From DATMXS01 sp050260275 (GTDB lineage Bacteria > Acidobacteriota > Terriglobia > Bryobacterales > Bryobacteraceae), in assembly GCA_050260275.1 (NCBI GenBank), contig JBLNBX010000183.1, positions 1 through 52,346 of the forward strand: a DNA stretch of 52,346 nucleotides. The letters are read 5' to 3'. A model generated the notes under the pieces. It saw nothing but the letters and a program-made list of their open reading frames with translations. It did not search any database and was not told the origin of the DNA. Position 1 is the stretch's first letter, and the number at the start of each line of letters is the position of its first letter. Both the position numbers and the translations under genes were made by a program. Positions 25,688 to 34,833 of the stretch are shown here, one piece after another.

Positions 25688-28039
25688 CTAGGACGCCCGG
25701 AGCGCCTTCAGCTTCTCCTCAAACTGCGGCAGCGCGGCGTTGAGCACCTCGCCGATACGTTCGACGAAGATGAACTCCGTTCCCTTGCGGACGTCCTCGG
25801 TGAGGTCGGCCAGGTCCTTCTCATTGCCGCGCGGCAGTATGATGCGGTGTATTCCCGCACGGCGAGCCGCGAGCACCTTCTCTTTTACACCCCCGATCGG
25901 CAAGACGAGCCCGGCGAGCGTTATCTCGCCCGTCATGGCGGTGTCGCTGCGCGCGGGGATCTGCATATAGAGCGACGCAAGCGCGGTGGTCATGGTGACG
26001 CCCGCCGAGGGCCCGTCTTTGGGAATCGCACCCGCGGGCACGTGTATGTGGACGCCGGAATCTTTGAACAGCGCGGGGTCGATGCCGAGCTCCTTCGCGT
26101 GAGACCAGAGGTAGCTCTGGGCGGCGCGCGCGGATTCCTGCATCACATCGCCTACGTGGCCGGTGACGGTGAGGTCCTTGCCGCCCGGGAGCAGGGTGGC
26201 TTCGACATAGAGCACCTCGCCGCCCGCTTCGGTCCAGGCCAGGCCGGTAGCAACGCCGGGCACCTGTTCCTTGCGCAGCTCCTCCTGCATGAAAACAGCG
26301 GGACCCAGCATCTGAGCAAGGCTCTCGCGCTGCACGGTGACGGGCTCCTCCTTGCCTTCGGCGCGCTGCAGGGCTACTTTCCGCAGAACACGCCCGATCT
26401 GGCGTTCGAGCTGGCGGACGCCGGCCTCGCGAGTGTACCGGCTGATGATGGCGGACAGCGTCTCGTCCGGGATCACAGCCTGGTCCGCGGCGATGCCGGT
26501 CTCTTTGAGCTGCCTGGGAATCAAGTAGCGCTTGGCGATCTCGATCTTCTCCTCCTCGGTGTAGCCGGCCAGGCGCAGCATCTCCATGCGGTCGAGCAGG
26601 GGCTGCGGGATCGTATCGAGAGCGTTGGCGGTGGTGATAAAGAAGACCTTCGAGAGGTCGAACGGCAGGTCGAGGTAGTTGTCGCGGAAGGTCTTGTTCT
26701 GCTCGGGGTCGAGGATCTCGAGCAGGGCCGCCGCGGGGTCGCCGCGGAAGTCGCGGCCGAGCTTGTCCACCTCGTCGAGCATGATGAGCGGGTTCTTCGA
26801 TCCCGCGCGCCGGATGGCCTGGATGATGCGGCCGGGCAGCGCGCCGATGTAGGTGCGGCGGTGGCCGCGCAGTTCGGCCTCGTCGTGCAGGCCGCCCAGG
26901 CTCATGCGCTCGAACTTGCGCCCCAGGGCGCGTGCGATGGACTGGCCGAGCGAGGTCTTGCCGACTCCGGGCGGCCCGTAGAAGCAGAGTATCGGCGCCT
27001 TCGCCTCCGGGTTCAGCTTGAGGACGGCGAGATGTTCGAGGATGCGGGCCTTGACGTCCGTGAGGTCGTAGTGGTCCTCATCGAGCACCTGCCGCGCCCG
27101 GCCTATATCGAGATGATCCTCCGTGTAAACGTTCCAGGGCAGCTCGAGCACGTAGTCGAGGTAGGTGCGGATGACCTGCGCGTCCGGCGCTCCGGGTGGC
27201 AGGCGTTCCATGCGGCCCAGTTCGCGCTCGGCTTCCCGGCGGATCTCCTCGGGCATCTCCACCTTGGCCAGGCGCTCGCGAAGCTGTTCCACCTCGGCCT
27301 GCTGCGGGTCCTTCTCTCCAAGCTCCTGCTGTATGGCTCGAAGCTGCTGGCGCAGAAGATACTCGCGCTGCTGCTTGCTCATCTCGCTCTGCGCCTGGCT
27401 GGCGATCTTATTGCGCAGCTCGAGCACCTGGACTTCGTTGCGCAGGTAGTCGTGCATGAGGCGAAGCGCCTCGCCGCGCGTTTTGGCCTCGAGAAGGCTC
27501 TGCTCCTTGTCGAGTTCGAGGCTCATCATGGAGGCCAGCAGGTAGACCAGCCGCAGCGGATCCTCCGATTGCGCGAGCAGTTGTCCGACCTCGCTGGGCA
27601 CGTTGGGCTGGGCCAACTGCATGGCGCGGGCCGCGAGGTCCGTCACGGCGCGATGCAGGGCCTCGACCTCGGCGCTGTGCTCGTCTGGCAGCGGATAGGG
27701 CGTGAAGCGCGCGCGCAGGTGCGGTTCCGTCTGTTCAAGAGCCTCAAGGGATATGCGCTCCGCGCCGAGGACGATGAGGTCCACCTGGCTCTCGCTCACG
27801 CGCGCCATACGCTTGATGACGGCCTTGGTTCCGACGGAGTAGAGGTCGGAGAACTCGGTGGGGATCTCCTTGGCGGGATCGCGCTGGGCGACGACGATCA
27901 GCTCCTTCTCTTCGGTTGCGAGAGCGGACTCCACCGCGGAGCGCGAGGCCGGCCTGCCGACGGACAACGGCATCAGCAGGTGAGGAAACAGAACGCTGTT
28001 CTTCAGCGGGAGTACGGGCAGAACCGGTGTGTCGCTCAA
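25688..28039 (-). CDS. lon: ATP-dependent protease Lon
   Basis: A 783-residue cytoplasmic AAA+ protease that degrades misfolded and regulatory proteins. LON N-domain (about 5-190), coiled-coil (190-270), Walker A GPPGVGKT (355-362), Walker B LIMLDE, and the Ser-Lys dyad S678 (PKDGPSAG) and K719 (GGVKEK), almost the same numbering as E. coli Lon. I chose TTG 28039: it overlaps the hsp20 stop (TTGA), has GAGGAGG just upstream, and gives the standard start before PVLPVLPLKN. A longer in-frame reading to 28120 only overlaps hsp20. Coupled to hsp20 and the eRF1-like gene. Confidence 0.96.
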   Translation of the reverse strand: MSDTPVLPVLPLKNSVLFPHLLMPLSVGRPASRSAVESALATEEKELIVVAQRDPAKEIPTEFSDLYSVGTKAVIKRMARVSESQVDLIVLGAERISLEALEQTEPHLRARFTPYPLPDEHSAEVEALHRAVTDLAARAMQLAQPNVPSEVGQLLAQSEDPLRLVYLLASMMSLELDKEQSLLEAKTRGEALRLMHDYLRNEVQVLELRNKIASQAQSEMSKQQREYLLRQQLRAIQQELGEKDPQQAEVEQLRERLAKVEMPEEIRREAERELGRMERLPPGAPDAQVIRTYLDYVLELPWNVYTEDHLDIGRARQVLDEDHYDLTDVKARILEHLAVLKLNPEAKAPILCFYGPPGVGKTSLGQSIARALGRKFERMSLGGLHDEAELRGHRRTYIGALPGRIIQAIRRAGSKNPLIMLDEVDKLGRDFRGDPAAALLEILDPEQNKTFRDNYLDLPFDLSKVFFITTANALDTIPQPLLDRMEMLRLAGYTEEEKIEIAKRYLIPRQLKETGIAADQAVIPDETLSAIISRYTREAGVRQLERQIGRVLRKVALQRAEGKEEPVTVQRESLAQMLGPAVFMQEELRKEQVPGVATGLAWTEAGGEVLYVEATLLPGGKDLTVTGHVGDVMQESARAAQSYLWSHAKELGIDPALFKDSGVHIHVPAGAIPKDGPSAGVTMTTALASLYMQIPARSDTAMTGEITLAGLVLPIGGVKEKVLAARRAGIHRIILPRGNEKDLADLTEDVRKGTEFIFVERIGEVLNAALPQFEEKLKALRAS

Positions 28040-28398
28040 CGCTCCTCCTCGGTGATAAGTCTCACGATCAGGATCCCGTTCCTGTTCTCGATAGCGACGG
28101 CGGGATTGGCGAAGTAGCACGGCAGCTCGACCGTGCGCTCAAACCGGTTATAGGCGATCTCCATGGAGTAAAAACTTGCGCTCTCTTCGAGCAGCATGTC
28201 GCGGCGAACACCACTGACGGTGACGTGGCAGCCCTTCACCTCAACTTTGACGTCCTCGGGATACACGCCCGCCAGGTCGAACTTCAGCAGCCAACCGCCG
28301 CGAATGCGATAGATGTCGGCCGCCGGACGCCAGAACGTCTCGCGTTGGGGCTGGTGCCCCGAGAAGAGAAATGCGGAGAACTGTTGTGGCTTGTCCAT
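28036..28398 (-). CDS. Small heat shock protein, Hsp20 family
   Basis: A 120-residue alpha-crystallin-domain chaperone. The core runs from WRPAADIYRIRGGWLLKFDL (about 23-42) to FERTVELP and ends with NRNGILIVRL, the conserved A-x-x-x-N-G-x-L-x-V/I element. It has a short N-arm and almost no C-tail; the I-x-I anchor is weak (ILIVRLI). It holds unfolded proteins for refolding or degradation. The ATG lies 7 nt after the eRF1-like gene, and its stop overlaps the lon start, so chaperone and protease are made together. Confidence 0.92.
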   Translation of the reverse strand: MDKPQQFSAFLFSGHQPQRETFWRPAADIYRIRGGWLLKFDLAGVYPEDVKVEVKGCHVTVSGVRRDMLLEESASFYSMEIAYNRFERTVELPCYFANPAVAIENRNGILIVRLITEEER

Positions 28399-28404
28399 CT
28401 TCTA

Positions 28405-29544
28405 TCAAAATCGCAAAAAAGCGCCTACCGAGCCGTAGGGTCGCAGACGGTCGGCCGCCGGGCCGTGGACACACTCGGCCTCGCCGCCGGAATCGACGAC
28501 GCGGTCCACCAGCCGGGAGACGACATCGTCGACGGGACGGACCTGGCCGCCGCAATACGCGCAGGCCTCCACACCATCCGGGAAAAGCGAGGCGCACTTG
28601 CCGCACTGCGCGCCCGCGCGCGCGTAGCTCTCGGCGTAAACCAGCTGCATGATCCGGCCCATCCGCATGGACTCGAGCGCGGCATCGAGGCCTAGCACCG
28701 CCTGCCGCTGTTTGGAGCCCGCCGTGATGAGCCGTTCGACCGTGTCGGCCTCCTTCGCGCGCTCGGCCTTTTCGGCGATCTCCATGGTGGTCTGCAAGAC
28801 TTCGCGCTCGTTCGCGTTGATCGCGAGCGGCGTCTCGCCTGCGACCATCTCCTGAAGCCGTTTGGAGAAGCGGGCTTGGAGAGCCTTGAGGAGTTCGCGC
28901 GAACCCCCGAGAATCAGCCTGTCAAAGGCGCGTTCCGACGCGAGCGAGTCGAGTGCGTCGGCGACGGCTTTGAGGTGCAGGTTGACCTGCTCGTCTTCAC
29001 GGCGCTGGAGGCTAGGCTGCGACATGATGGCGTCCTTGGCCGTTTGCCTGAAGCGTTTGCGCCGGGCAGAAAACATCTCTCGCTGTTCCTCAATCTCGCC
29101 GAGCCACACAGTGAACAGGCGTGCCTCCTCCTTGTCGGCAAGGACGACGGCGTAACGTTCGTATTCGTCGAGAAGCTCTACAAGCGGGCGGACCCAGGCC
29201 GAAGGCTCCCAACGGACCTGGGTGCTGATGGGAACGGCCAGCTCGCGCTCGAAAAACAGGTCCGCGCCGGAGTCGGAGAAGCAGATCAGCGACCGGCCGC
29301 GCGGGACGCAGCGCTCCGCCGCGGCGGCGACGCGGCGGGCGTCGGCGCGAAACCGGTTGCGGTCAGGCTCGCCGGTAATCTGCTGTTCGATGGCGCGGAG
29401 CCGTTCAGTGAGGGCGACCATGAAGCCGCGGTTGAGATTTGCCTGGCGCGACTGGTCGGTCTCGAGGTATACGCTCAGAACGCGGCCGCCGGGGCCGCTA
29501 TCGTGTTGAATCAAGGACTCCAATTCGGCCCTGTCGATAGCCAT
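28405..29544 (-). CDS. Bacterial eRF1-like release-factor homologue with zinc finger
   Basis: A 379-residue protein resembling the bacterial eRF1-related (baeRF/VLRF-type) families. The middle domain (about 120-250) has MSQPSLQRREDEQ (174-186) followed by HLKAVADAL, where relatives carry the GGQ- or GSQ-type catalytic loop then QRR...HL. The C-terminal third resembles eRF1 domain 3, with AVLGLDAALESMRMGRI and a zinc finger C314-x2-C317...C328-x2-C331. Predicted to act on stalled ribosomes or peptidyl-tRNA; the loop here reads MSQ, so hydrolysis is uncertain. SD GGGGAG precedes the ATG by about 9 nt. First gene of a run with hsp20 and lon. Confidence 0.75.
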   Translation of the reverse strand: MAIDRAELESLIQHDSGPGGRVLSVYLETDQSRQANLNRGFMVALTERLRAIEQQITGEPDRNRFRADARRVAAAAERCVPRGRSLICFSDSGADLFFERELAVPISTQVRWEPSAWVRPLVELLDEYERYAVVLADKEEARLFTVWLGEIEEQREMFSARRKRFRQTAKDAIMSQPSLQRREDEQVNLHLKAVADALDSLASERAFDRLILGGSRELLKALQARFSKRLQEMVAGETPLAINANEREVLQTTMEIAEKAERAKEADTVERLITAGSKQRQAVLGLDAALESMRMGRIMQLVYAESYARAGAQCGKCASLFPDGVEACAYCGGQVRPVDDVVSRLVDRVVDSGGEAECVHGPAADRLRPYGSVGAFLRF

Positions 29545-29648
29545 ACAAGTGCTCCCCTCTTTGATTTCCTAACTCCATGATAGGACCTGCCCCGCCGCCA
29601 GGGCAGTTATGGCCGGGTTCGCGCCCACGCCCGCCGGAATTGCGGCCG

Positions 29649-29677
29649 TGGACAGACTTCGATCAAAGCGGTATTTT
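29649..29677 (+). promoter_or_regulatory. Sigma-70-like promoter for the CE15 esterase gene
   Basis: TGGACA (29649-29654), 17-nt spacer, TATTTT (29672-29677). Predicted start near 29684, leaving about 20 nt before the GTG start with AGGAGG in between. The best-formed promoter seen in the window, though each box has one or two mismatches. Confidence 0.45.
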
Positions 29678-29703
29678 TGCAGAGACGAGCGAAGGAGGAG
29701 TGT

Positions 29704-31077
29704 GTGCGAATAGCGCGATTTTGTCCGTGGCTGACTGCGTTTCTCCTTGCCGCCCCGGCTTGCGTCGCACAACCGGCGCAGAGCGGCGTGCCGGCCCCCG
29801 TTGAGCTGACCACCGAGCAGGACCACCAAAGGATGATGGACCTCCTGCAGATCAAATCGCTGCGTCCCGGACGCGACGGCATGAACCCGAAGGCGGAGAA
29901 CTATGCGCACTACGACGAGTCCATAGCAAACCCGTATCCCAAGCTGCCCGCAGTACTGGTGCTCAAGAACGGCAAGCGGGTGACTACAGCCTCCGACTGG
30001 TGGAACCTGCGCCGGCCCGAGATAGTCGAGGACTTCGACCGTGAAGTTTACGGCCGCACGCCCAAAGTGACGCCCAAAGTTACCTGGGAAGTGAAGTCCG
30101 TCAAGGAAGAGAAGGTCGGCGACGTGCCGGTGATCACGAAGGAACTCGTGGGACACGTGGACAACTCTTCGTACCCGGCCATCACCGTTGACATTGAGCT
30201 CGTTCTTACGACGCCTGCGAATGCGAAAGGACCTGTACCGGTTGTAATGGAGCTCGGCTTCATCCGCTTCCCGGCCCGTCCCGGCATGCCTGCGCGTCCG
30301 CCGCGCCCTGCGCCGGCCGGACCCACGTGGCAGCAGCAGGTGATCAACCGCGGTTGGGGGTACGCCATCCTCGTGCCAACCAGCATCCAGGCGGACAACG
30401 GAGCCGGTCTGACCAAAGGCATTATCGGCCTGTGCAACAAGGGCCAGCCGCGGAAGCCGGACGACTGGGGCGCGCTGAAAGCCTGGGCGTGGGGCGCGAG
30501 CCGCGCGCTCGACTACTTCGAGACCGACAAGGCCGTAGACGCCAAACGAGTTGCCATCGAAGGCCACTCGCGCTACGGCAAGGCGACTGCGGTTGCGATG
30601 GCGTACGATCAGCGCTTCGCCGTGGCATTCATCAGCTCCTCGGGGGCGGGCGGCGTGAAGCTGCACCGCCGTGACTGGGGCGAGATCGTCGAGAACGTCG
30701 CCGCCAAAAGCGAGTACCATTGGATGGCCGGCAACTACATGAAGTATGCCGGCCCGCTGACCTGGGACGACTTGCCGGTGGATTCCCACCAGCTAGTGGC
30801 GCTGTGCGCGCCGCGGCCGGTGTTCATCAGCGCCGGTTCGCTGGAGAAAGGCGACGGCTGGGTGGACGCCAAAGGCATGTTCCTGGCGGGCGTGGGCGCG
30901 GGGCCGGTATACGAACTGCTCGGCAAGAAGGGCCTCGGAACCACCGAGTTCCCGCCTATTGAGACGGGACTGATGGACGGGGATATCGCGTTCCGGCAGC
31001 ACGCCGAAGGACACACACCGGGGCCCAACTGGCCGGTGTTTCTCGATTTCGCCGCGAGGTACTTCGAGAAAAAGTAG
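29704..31077 (+). CDS. Secreted CE15-family glucuronoyl esterase
   Basis: A 457-residue exported alpha/beta hydrolase. Signal peptide 1-22 (LLAAPACVAQ). The CE15 nucleophile motif is GHSRYGK (287-293, S289), the glucuronoyl-esterase version of the serine elbow with adjacent Arg. HAEGHT (433-438) supplies the catalytic His. CAPRPVFISAG is also typical. CE15 enzymes cut ester bonds between lignin alcohols and 4-O-methylglucuronic acid of xylan, so the host probably touches plant material. Start GTG 29704 with AGGAGG 5 nt upstream; an in-frame upstream ATG at 29677 overlaps the promoter and is rejected. A hairpin follows the stop. Confidence 0.88.
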   Translation: MRIARFCPWLTAFLLAAPACVAQPAQSGVPAPVELTTEQDHQRMMDLLQIKSLRPGRDGMNPKAENYAHYDESIANPYPKLPAVLVLKNGKRVTTASDWWNLRRPEIVEDFDREVYGRTPKVTPKVTWEVKSVKEEKVGDVPVITKELVGHVDNSSYPAITVDIELVLTTPANAKGPVPVVMELGFIRFPARPGMPARPPRPAPAGPTWQQQVINRGWGYAILVPTSIQADNGAGLTKGIIGLCNKGQPRKPDDWGALKAWAWGASRALDYFETDKAVDAKRVAIEGHSRYGKATAVAMAYDQRFAVAFISSSGAGGVKLHRRDWGEIVENVAAKSEYHWMAGNYMKYAGPLTWDDLPVDSHQLVALCAPRPVFISAGSLEKGDGWVDAKGMFLAGVGAGPVYELLGKKGLGTTEFPPIETGLMDGDIAFRQHAEGHTPGPNWPVFLDFAARYFEKK

Positions 31078-31088
31078 CTGGAAATGCG

Positions 31089-31112
31089 CGGGGCGGCGGA
31101 GAAACCGCCCCG
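31089..31112 (+). terminator. Hairpin after the CE15 gene
   Basis: CGGGGCGG-CGGAGAAA-CCGCCCCG is an 8-bp perfect stem with an 8-nt loop starting 12 nt after the stop codon. It is followed by GGTTG, not a U-run, so an intrinsic-like but imperfect terminator. Confidence 0.45.
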
Positions 31113-31227
31113 GTTGTGGGGCGGGATCGCCACGGCTCCCGCAGTCCGCCCGCCTCGGCGATGCCGCGTTCTTCACGGTTCGCGGCGCCGGCCGGCACGG
31201 CAACGATTGCCTACCCGCGGCGTCCCG

Positions 31228-31233
31228 TAGAAT
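31228..31233 (+). promoter_or_regulatory. Candidate -10 element for the MFS gene
   Basis: TAGAAT lies 5 nt before the presumed TTG start with no Shine-Dalgarno between. It implies an essentially leaderless transcript if both calls are right; the same hexamer precedes the Fe-S carrier gene. Confidence 0.3.
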
Positions 31234-31238
31234 AGAAC

Positions 31239-32480
31239 TTGCTCACGCGCGTCTTCCGGGCCTTCAATTACCGCGATTTCCGCCTGATGTGGTTGGGCGC
31301 CTGCACGTCGAGCATCGGCACGTGGATGCAAAAGCTCGCGCAGGCCTGGCTCGTGTTCGAGCTGTCGAAGTCGCCGTTCCTGCTGGGCCTGGATGCATTC
31401 CTCGCCGAGCTGCCCATCTTCCTGTTTTCGCTGGTGGGCGGCGCTATCGCGGACCGGCGCGATCGCCGTCACCTGCTGCTGTTCTCCCAATACGTGCAGA
31501 TGGTCTGCGCTATCGCGCTCGCGGTGCTCGTGGCGCTCGGAGAGGTGCAGGTGTGGCACATACTCGCGCTGTCGTTCATCTCGGGTTTCGGGCAGGCTTT
31601 CGGAGCCCCCGCCTACCAGGCGCTGCTGCCGAGCCTGGTGCCCATGGAGGACCTGTCGAACGCTATCGCGCTCAACTCGATCCAGTTCAACCTGGCGCGG
31701 GTTGTCGGCCCGGTGCTGGGCGGATTGGCGCTGACCCATCTAGGCGCGGCTTGGTGTTTCGGGCTGAATGGCTTTTCCTTCATCCCCGTGATCATCACGA
31801 TCATGATGGTGAGGGCGCGATACGTGCCCGCCAAGAGCAGTTCCACGCTGATCGCCTCGATGCGGCAGGGGTTGAGCTTCGTGCGAGCGAGGGAGGGCAT
31901 GCGCCCGCTCGTCATCCTGGCGTTTCTGATGACCATGCTGGGCGTGCCAATAAGTGTGTTCCTGCCGGTCTTTGCGTCCGAAGTATTTCACCAGGGCCCG
32001 AACGCATACACGGTGCTGCTCTCCACCTTCGGGGCGGGGTCGATCGTGGGTGCGCTGGGTGTTGCGGCGCTCACGCGCCAGGTAAACCAGGGACGCACGA
32101 CGCTGTACCTGCTCATCGTGCTGGGGGTGGTCACGGGGGCGTTCGCGCTGTCCACCGTGATGGCGCTGAGCCTGGTGTTTCTGTTCATTGCCGGGGCTTG
32201 CCTGGTGGCGGTCTTCTCGCTGGTGGCGACGCTGGTGCAGGAGATTACATCGGATGCGATGCGAGGGCGCGTGATGAGCGTGTACAACGTCGCGTTCCGG
32301 GGCGGGATGCCGGCGGGCAGCCTGGTAACGGGGGCGCTGGTGCCGCACACGGGCGCGCCGGCGGCGCTCGCGGCCAACGGATTTCTCCTCTGCTGCCTGG
32401 GCTTCTTCTACCTGTTCGCCCATCGCGGAGTAGCGCGCCTGGGCGCGGCCAAGACCGCTGTTAGAATTGGGGGAGAATGA
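31239..32480 (+). CDS. MFS transporter, DHA3/EntS-like exporter
   Basis: A 413-residue, 12-helix major facilitator. FNYRDFRLMWLGACTSSIGTWMQ is reached by residue 10 and ADRRDRRHLLL (about 68-78) is the loop 2-3 motif of the MFS_3 (TMEffector) group, which includes the enterobactin exporter EntS. Substrate unknown; no siderophore genes are near. The start is taken as TTG 31239 since family members begin with this F-x-x-R/Y-x-F-R-x-L pattern and there is no ATG close by. Its stop overlaps the TPR gene (ATGA). Confidence 0.88.
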   Translation: MLTRVFRAFNYRDFRLMWLGACTSSIGTWMQKLAQAWLVFELSKSPFLLGLDAFLAELPIFLFSLVGGAIADRRDRRHLLLFSQYVQMVCAIALAVLVALGEVQVWHILALSFISGFGQAFGAPAYQALLPSLVPMEDLSNAIALNSIQFNLARVVGPVLGGLALTHLGAAWCFGLNGFSFIPVIITIMMVRARYVPAKSSSTLIASMRQGLSFVRAREGMRPLVILAFLMTMLGVPISVFLPVFASEVFHQGPNAYTVLLSTFGAGSIVGALGVAALTRQVNQGRTTLYLLIVLGVVTGAFALSTVMALSLVFLFIAGACLVAVFSLVATLVQEITSDAMRGRVMSVYNVAFRGGMPAGSLVTGALVPHTGAPAALAANGFLLCCLGFFYLFAHRGVARLGAAKTAVRIGGE

Positions 32481-33160
32481 GGAACCCCACGGCGGCGCTG
32501 CTCGTGGCGGCGTCCATCGCGCTTGCGGCAGACGCGCCTCGCGAGGCGCGCGATCGCCAGGACCGCGCCGCGCTCGAGCGCATAGTGGCCGAACTGGAGG
32601 CCGAGGCGCAGAAGCGGCCGGGAGACGCCGGGGCGCACTACCGTCTGGCGCAGGCCGAGTCGTACGTGGCCGAGGTGGCGCTCGAACAGGGCGACAAGAA
32701 CGCCGCGCGCGCGGCAGCGGAGAAGGGCATCGCAGCGGCGGAGCGCGCTGTAAAGCTCGCGCCAGGCGTCGCGGAGCATCATCGCGTGCTCGGCACGCTC
32801 TGCGGCCAGGTGATTCCAGCACAGGTGCTGCTGGCGGTCAAGTACGGCAGGTGCGCGCGCGAATCCATCGAGAAAGCGATCGAGCTCGACCCCAAGTCCG
32901 CGCTCGCGTGGCTCGGCCGGGGCGTGGGGAACTACTACCTCCCGGAGGCGTTTGGCGGAGGAGTAAATAAAGCGTTAAGCGATTTCGACAAGGCGATCGC
33001 GCTTGACCCTAAGTCCGCCGACGCACGGCTGTGGAAAGGCATCGCCTTGAGGAAAGCGGGGCGAAACGCGGAGGCGCGTAAGGAGATCGCGAAATCACTC
33101 GAGCTGAATCCTGGGCGGCTGTGGGCGAAGCAGCAGTTGGAAAAAACGCCCGCCGAGTAG
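32477..33160 (+). CDS. Exported TPR-repeat protein
   Basis: A 227-residue protein with a short signal peptide (1-18, ALAADA) and at least four TPR-like helical pairs; clearest are KAIELDPKSALAWLGRGVG (about 133-152) and KAIALDPKSADARLWKGIAL (about 172-191). Likely a periplasmic scaffold. ATG overlaps the MFS stop, with GGGGGAGA directly in front. The 3' end overlaps the next gene by 40 nt. Confidence 0.87.
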   Translation: MRNPTAALLVAASIALAADAPREARDRQDRAALERIVAELEAEAQKRPGDAGAHYRLAQAESYVAEVALEQGDKNAARAAAEKGIAAAERAVKLAPGVAEHHRVLGTLCGQVIPAQVLLAVKYGRCARESIEKAIELDPKSALAWLGRGVGNYYLPEAFGGGVNKALSDFDKAIALDPKSADARLWKGIALRKAGRNAEARKEIAKSLELNPGRLWAKQQLEKTPAE

Positions 33161-34794
33161 CGCGTCGCGCGGCGTGGGTGGCAGGCGCGATAGCGCTGCT
33201 CACCACGCTTACATTCGTTGCGTTCCCTGGCCACACGTATCTCCACTCCGATACGCAGATCTACCTGCCGATACTGCAGAGGCTGAACGACCCGCCGGTT
33301 CTGGCGCGCGACTTCGTCGCCGAGCGTCCGCACGTTTCCTTCACGATCTATGACGAAGCCGCCCTGGCACTGCACCGGCTTGGAGTGAGCTTCGAGACGG
33401 CGCTCGTGTCGCAGCAAGCCATCTTCCGGGCGCTCGGGCTATTGGGAATCTGGCTTGCCGCTCTGGCGCTCGGCCTAACGGACAGGATGGCAATGCTGGC
33501 CGCGGCGGCGCTGGCGCTGGGCGCAACCATCGCGGGCCCCACGGTTCTCGCCATCGAGTACGAGCCGGTCCCGCGCGGCTTCGCGCTGCCGCTGCTGCTT
33601 CTGGCGATGGGATTGGCAGCGCACGGCCGCGACCTGGGAGCGGGTATCGCAGCGTCGGTGGCGTTTCTGTACCATCCGCCATCGGTTGTGACTTTTTGGG
33701 CGGTGTACTTCGCGCTTTCGCTGTGGCCGTCGAAGCCGCAGGTGATGAGACGCAGGATAGCGGGCCTGGCGCCGCTCGCGGCGGGTGTCGCAGCGATGTT
33801 CATCCTGTCGCGAATGCAGCCGGCAATAGCCGAACCGCAGCCGTTCTTCGGCAGGATCGGCGCGGACCTGGAGCGCATACAGCGCCTGCGCGCGCCCTAT
33901 TGCTGGGTTTCGACGTGGGCGGCCGAGTTGATGCCGCGGTATGCATTCCTGTGGCTCGCCGCGATGGTCGCCTATGCGCGGGTGCGCAAGCACGCGCCGC
34001 AGGACCTAAGGTTCTTCCTGGTGGGACTTCCGCTCGCCGGAATGCTGGCCGTGCCGGCGTCGTACATCCTGCTGGAGCGGATGAAGTGGGTGGTGGCCCC
34101 GCAGCTTCAGCCGGCGCGCGCGCTGGTGTTCGTGACGATAGTCGCGGCGCTGCTCGCGGCGGCGGCGGGACTGATCGCCGCTGCGCGAGGGCGTTGGGCA
34201 GAGGCACTGCTGTGGCTCGCGCTCGCGTATGCGATCCCGATGGATGTGCGGCTGACTCCGGTGGTGGAATCGCCGGCGCGGCTGGCGCTCGCGGCCGGGC
34301 TGGCTGGGCTGGCGGCGCTCGCGGCGTGGAGCGAGGCGAAGCGCTTCCGCTGGTCGTACGCGCCGTGGGCGGCGGCGCTCATCGCGCCTTTTCTGCTGAT
34401 ACCGGCCTGGGGCGGCGTGCCCGCGCAGGCAAACAAGCCGCAGCCGGAGATATTGGAGCTGGCCGGATGGGCACGCGCCTCGACACCGCCGGACGCCGTG
34501 TTCCTATTCGCGGACGCGCGCAAGGGAACCGCTCCGGGCGAGTTCCGTGCGCGTGCGCTGCGCGCCATCTATGTGGATTGGAAAGGCGGCGGGCAGGCGA
34601 ATTTTCTGCCGCAGTTCGCTAACGAGTGGTGGCTGCGATGGAACCGCACAGGCGAAGGGCGCTTCAAAGCATGGCACCTGCCGGCATACCGGCGCTGGGG
34701 CATCGACTACATCGTGCTCGCCCCGGCCAACCGCCTGCCGGGGCGGACGCCGGTATTTGAGAACTCCGCGTACCTCGTGTACCGCACGGAGTAA
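33121..34794 (+). CDS. Polytopic membrane protein, possibly GT-C-like
   Basis: A protein of up to 557 residues with about ten to twelve hydrophobic helices and a soluble C-terminal stretch (about 445-557). An early outer loop has HSDTQIYLPIL with an acidic residue, and the end reads WARASTPPDAVFLFAD and GIDYIVLAP, patterns common at the C-terminus of GT-C-like integral membrane proteins. Not otherwise recognised. The GTG at 33121 overlaps the TPR gene by 40 nt; GTG at 33178, just before the first helix, is an equally plausible start. Confidence 0.65.
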   Translation: MGEAAVGKNARRVARRAAWVAGAIALLTTLTFVAFPGHTYLHSDTQIYLPILQRLNDPPVLARDFVAERPHVSFTIYDEAALALHRLGVSFETALVSQQAIFRALGLLGIWLAALALGLTDRMAMLAAAALALGATIAGPTVLAIEYEPVPRGFALPLLLLAMGLAAHGRDLGAGIAASVAFLYHPPSVVTFWAVYFALSLWPSKPQVMRRRIAGLAPLAAGVAAMFILSRMQPAIAEPQPFFGRIGADLERIQRLRAPYCWVSTWAAELMPRYAFLWLAAMVAYARVRKHAPQDLRFFLVGLPLAGMLAVPASYILLERMKWVVAPQLQPARALVFVTIVAALLAAAAGLIAAARGRWAEALLWLALAYAIPMDVRLTPVVESPARLALAAGLAGLAALAAWSEAKRFRWSYAPWAAALIAPFLLIPAWGGVPAQANKPQPEILELAGWARASTPPDAVFLFADARKGTAPGEFRARALRAIYVDWKGGGQANFLPQFANEWWLRWNRTGEGRFKAWHLPAYRRWGIDYIVLAPANRLPGRTPVFENSAYLVYRTE

Positions 34795-34833
34795 AGTGCG
34801 GAACCGGAGCTGGACGGAATACGTCGTGCCTCT

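Noticed and set aside
25847..28117. 750-codon plus-strand frame opposite lon
   Set aside because: Lon is unmistakable on the other strand; the antisense translation is low-complexity and lacks any domain.
28040..28120. Longer lon start at 28120
   Set aside because: The extra 27 residues are the shadow of hsp20; TTG 28039 has a strong ribosome-binding site and the standard Lon beginning.
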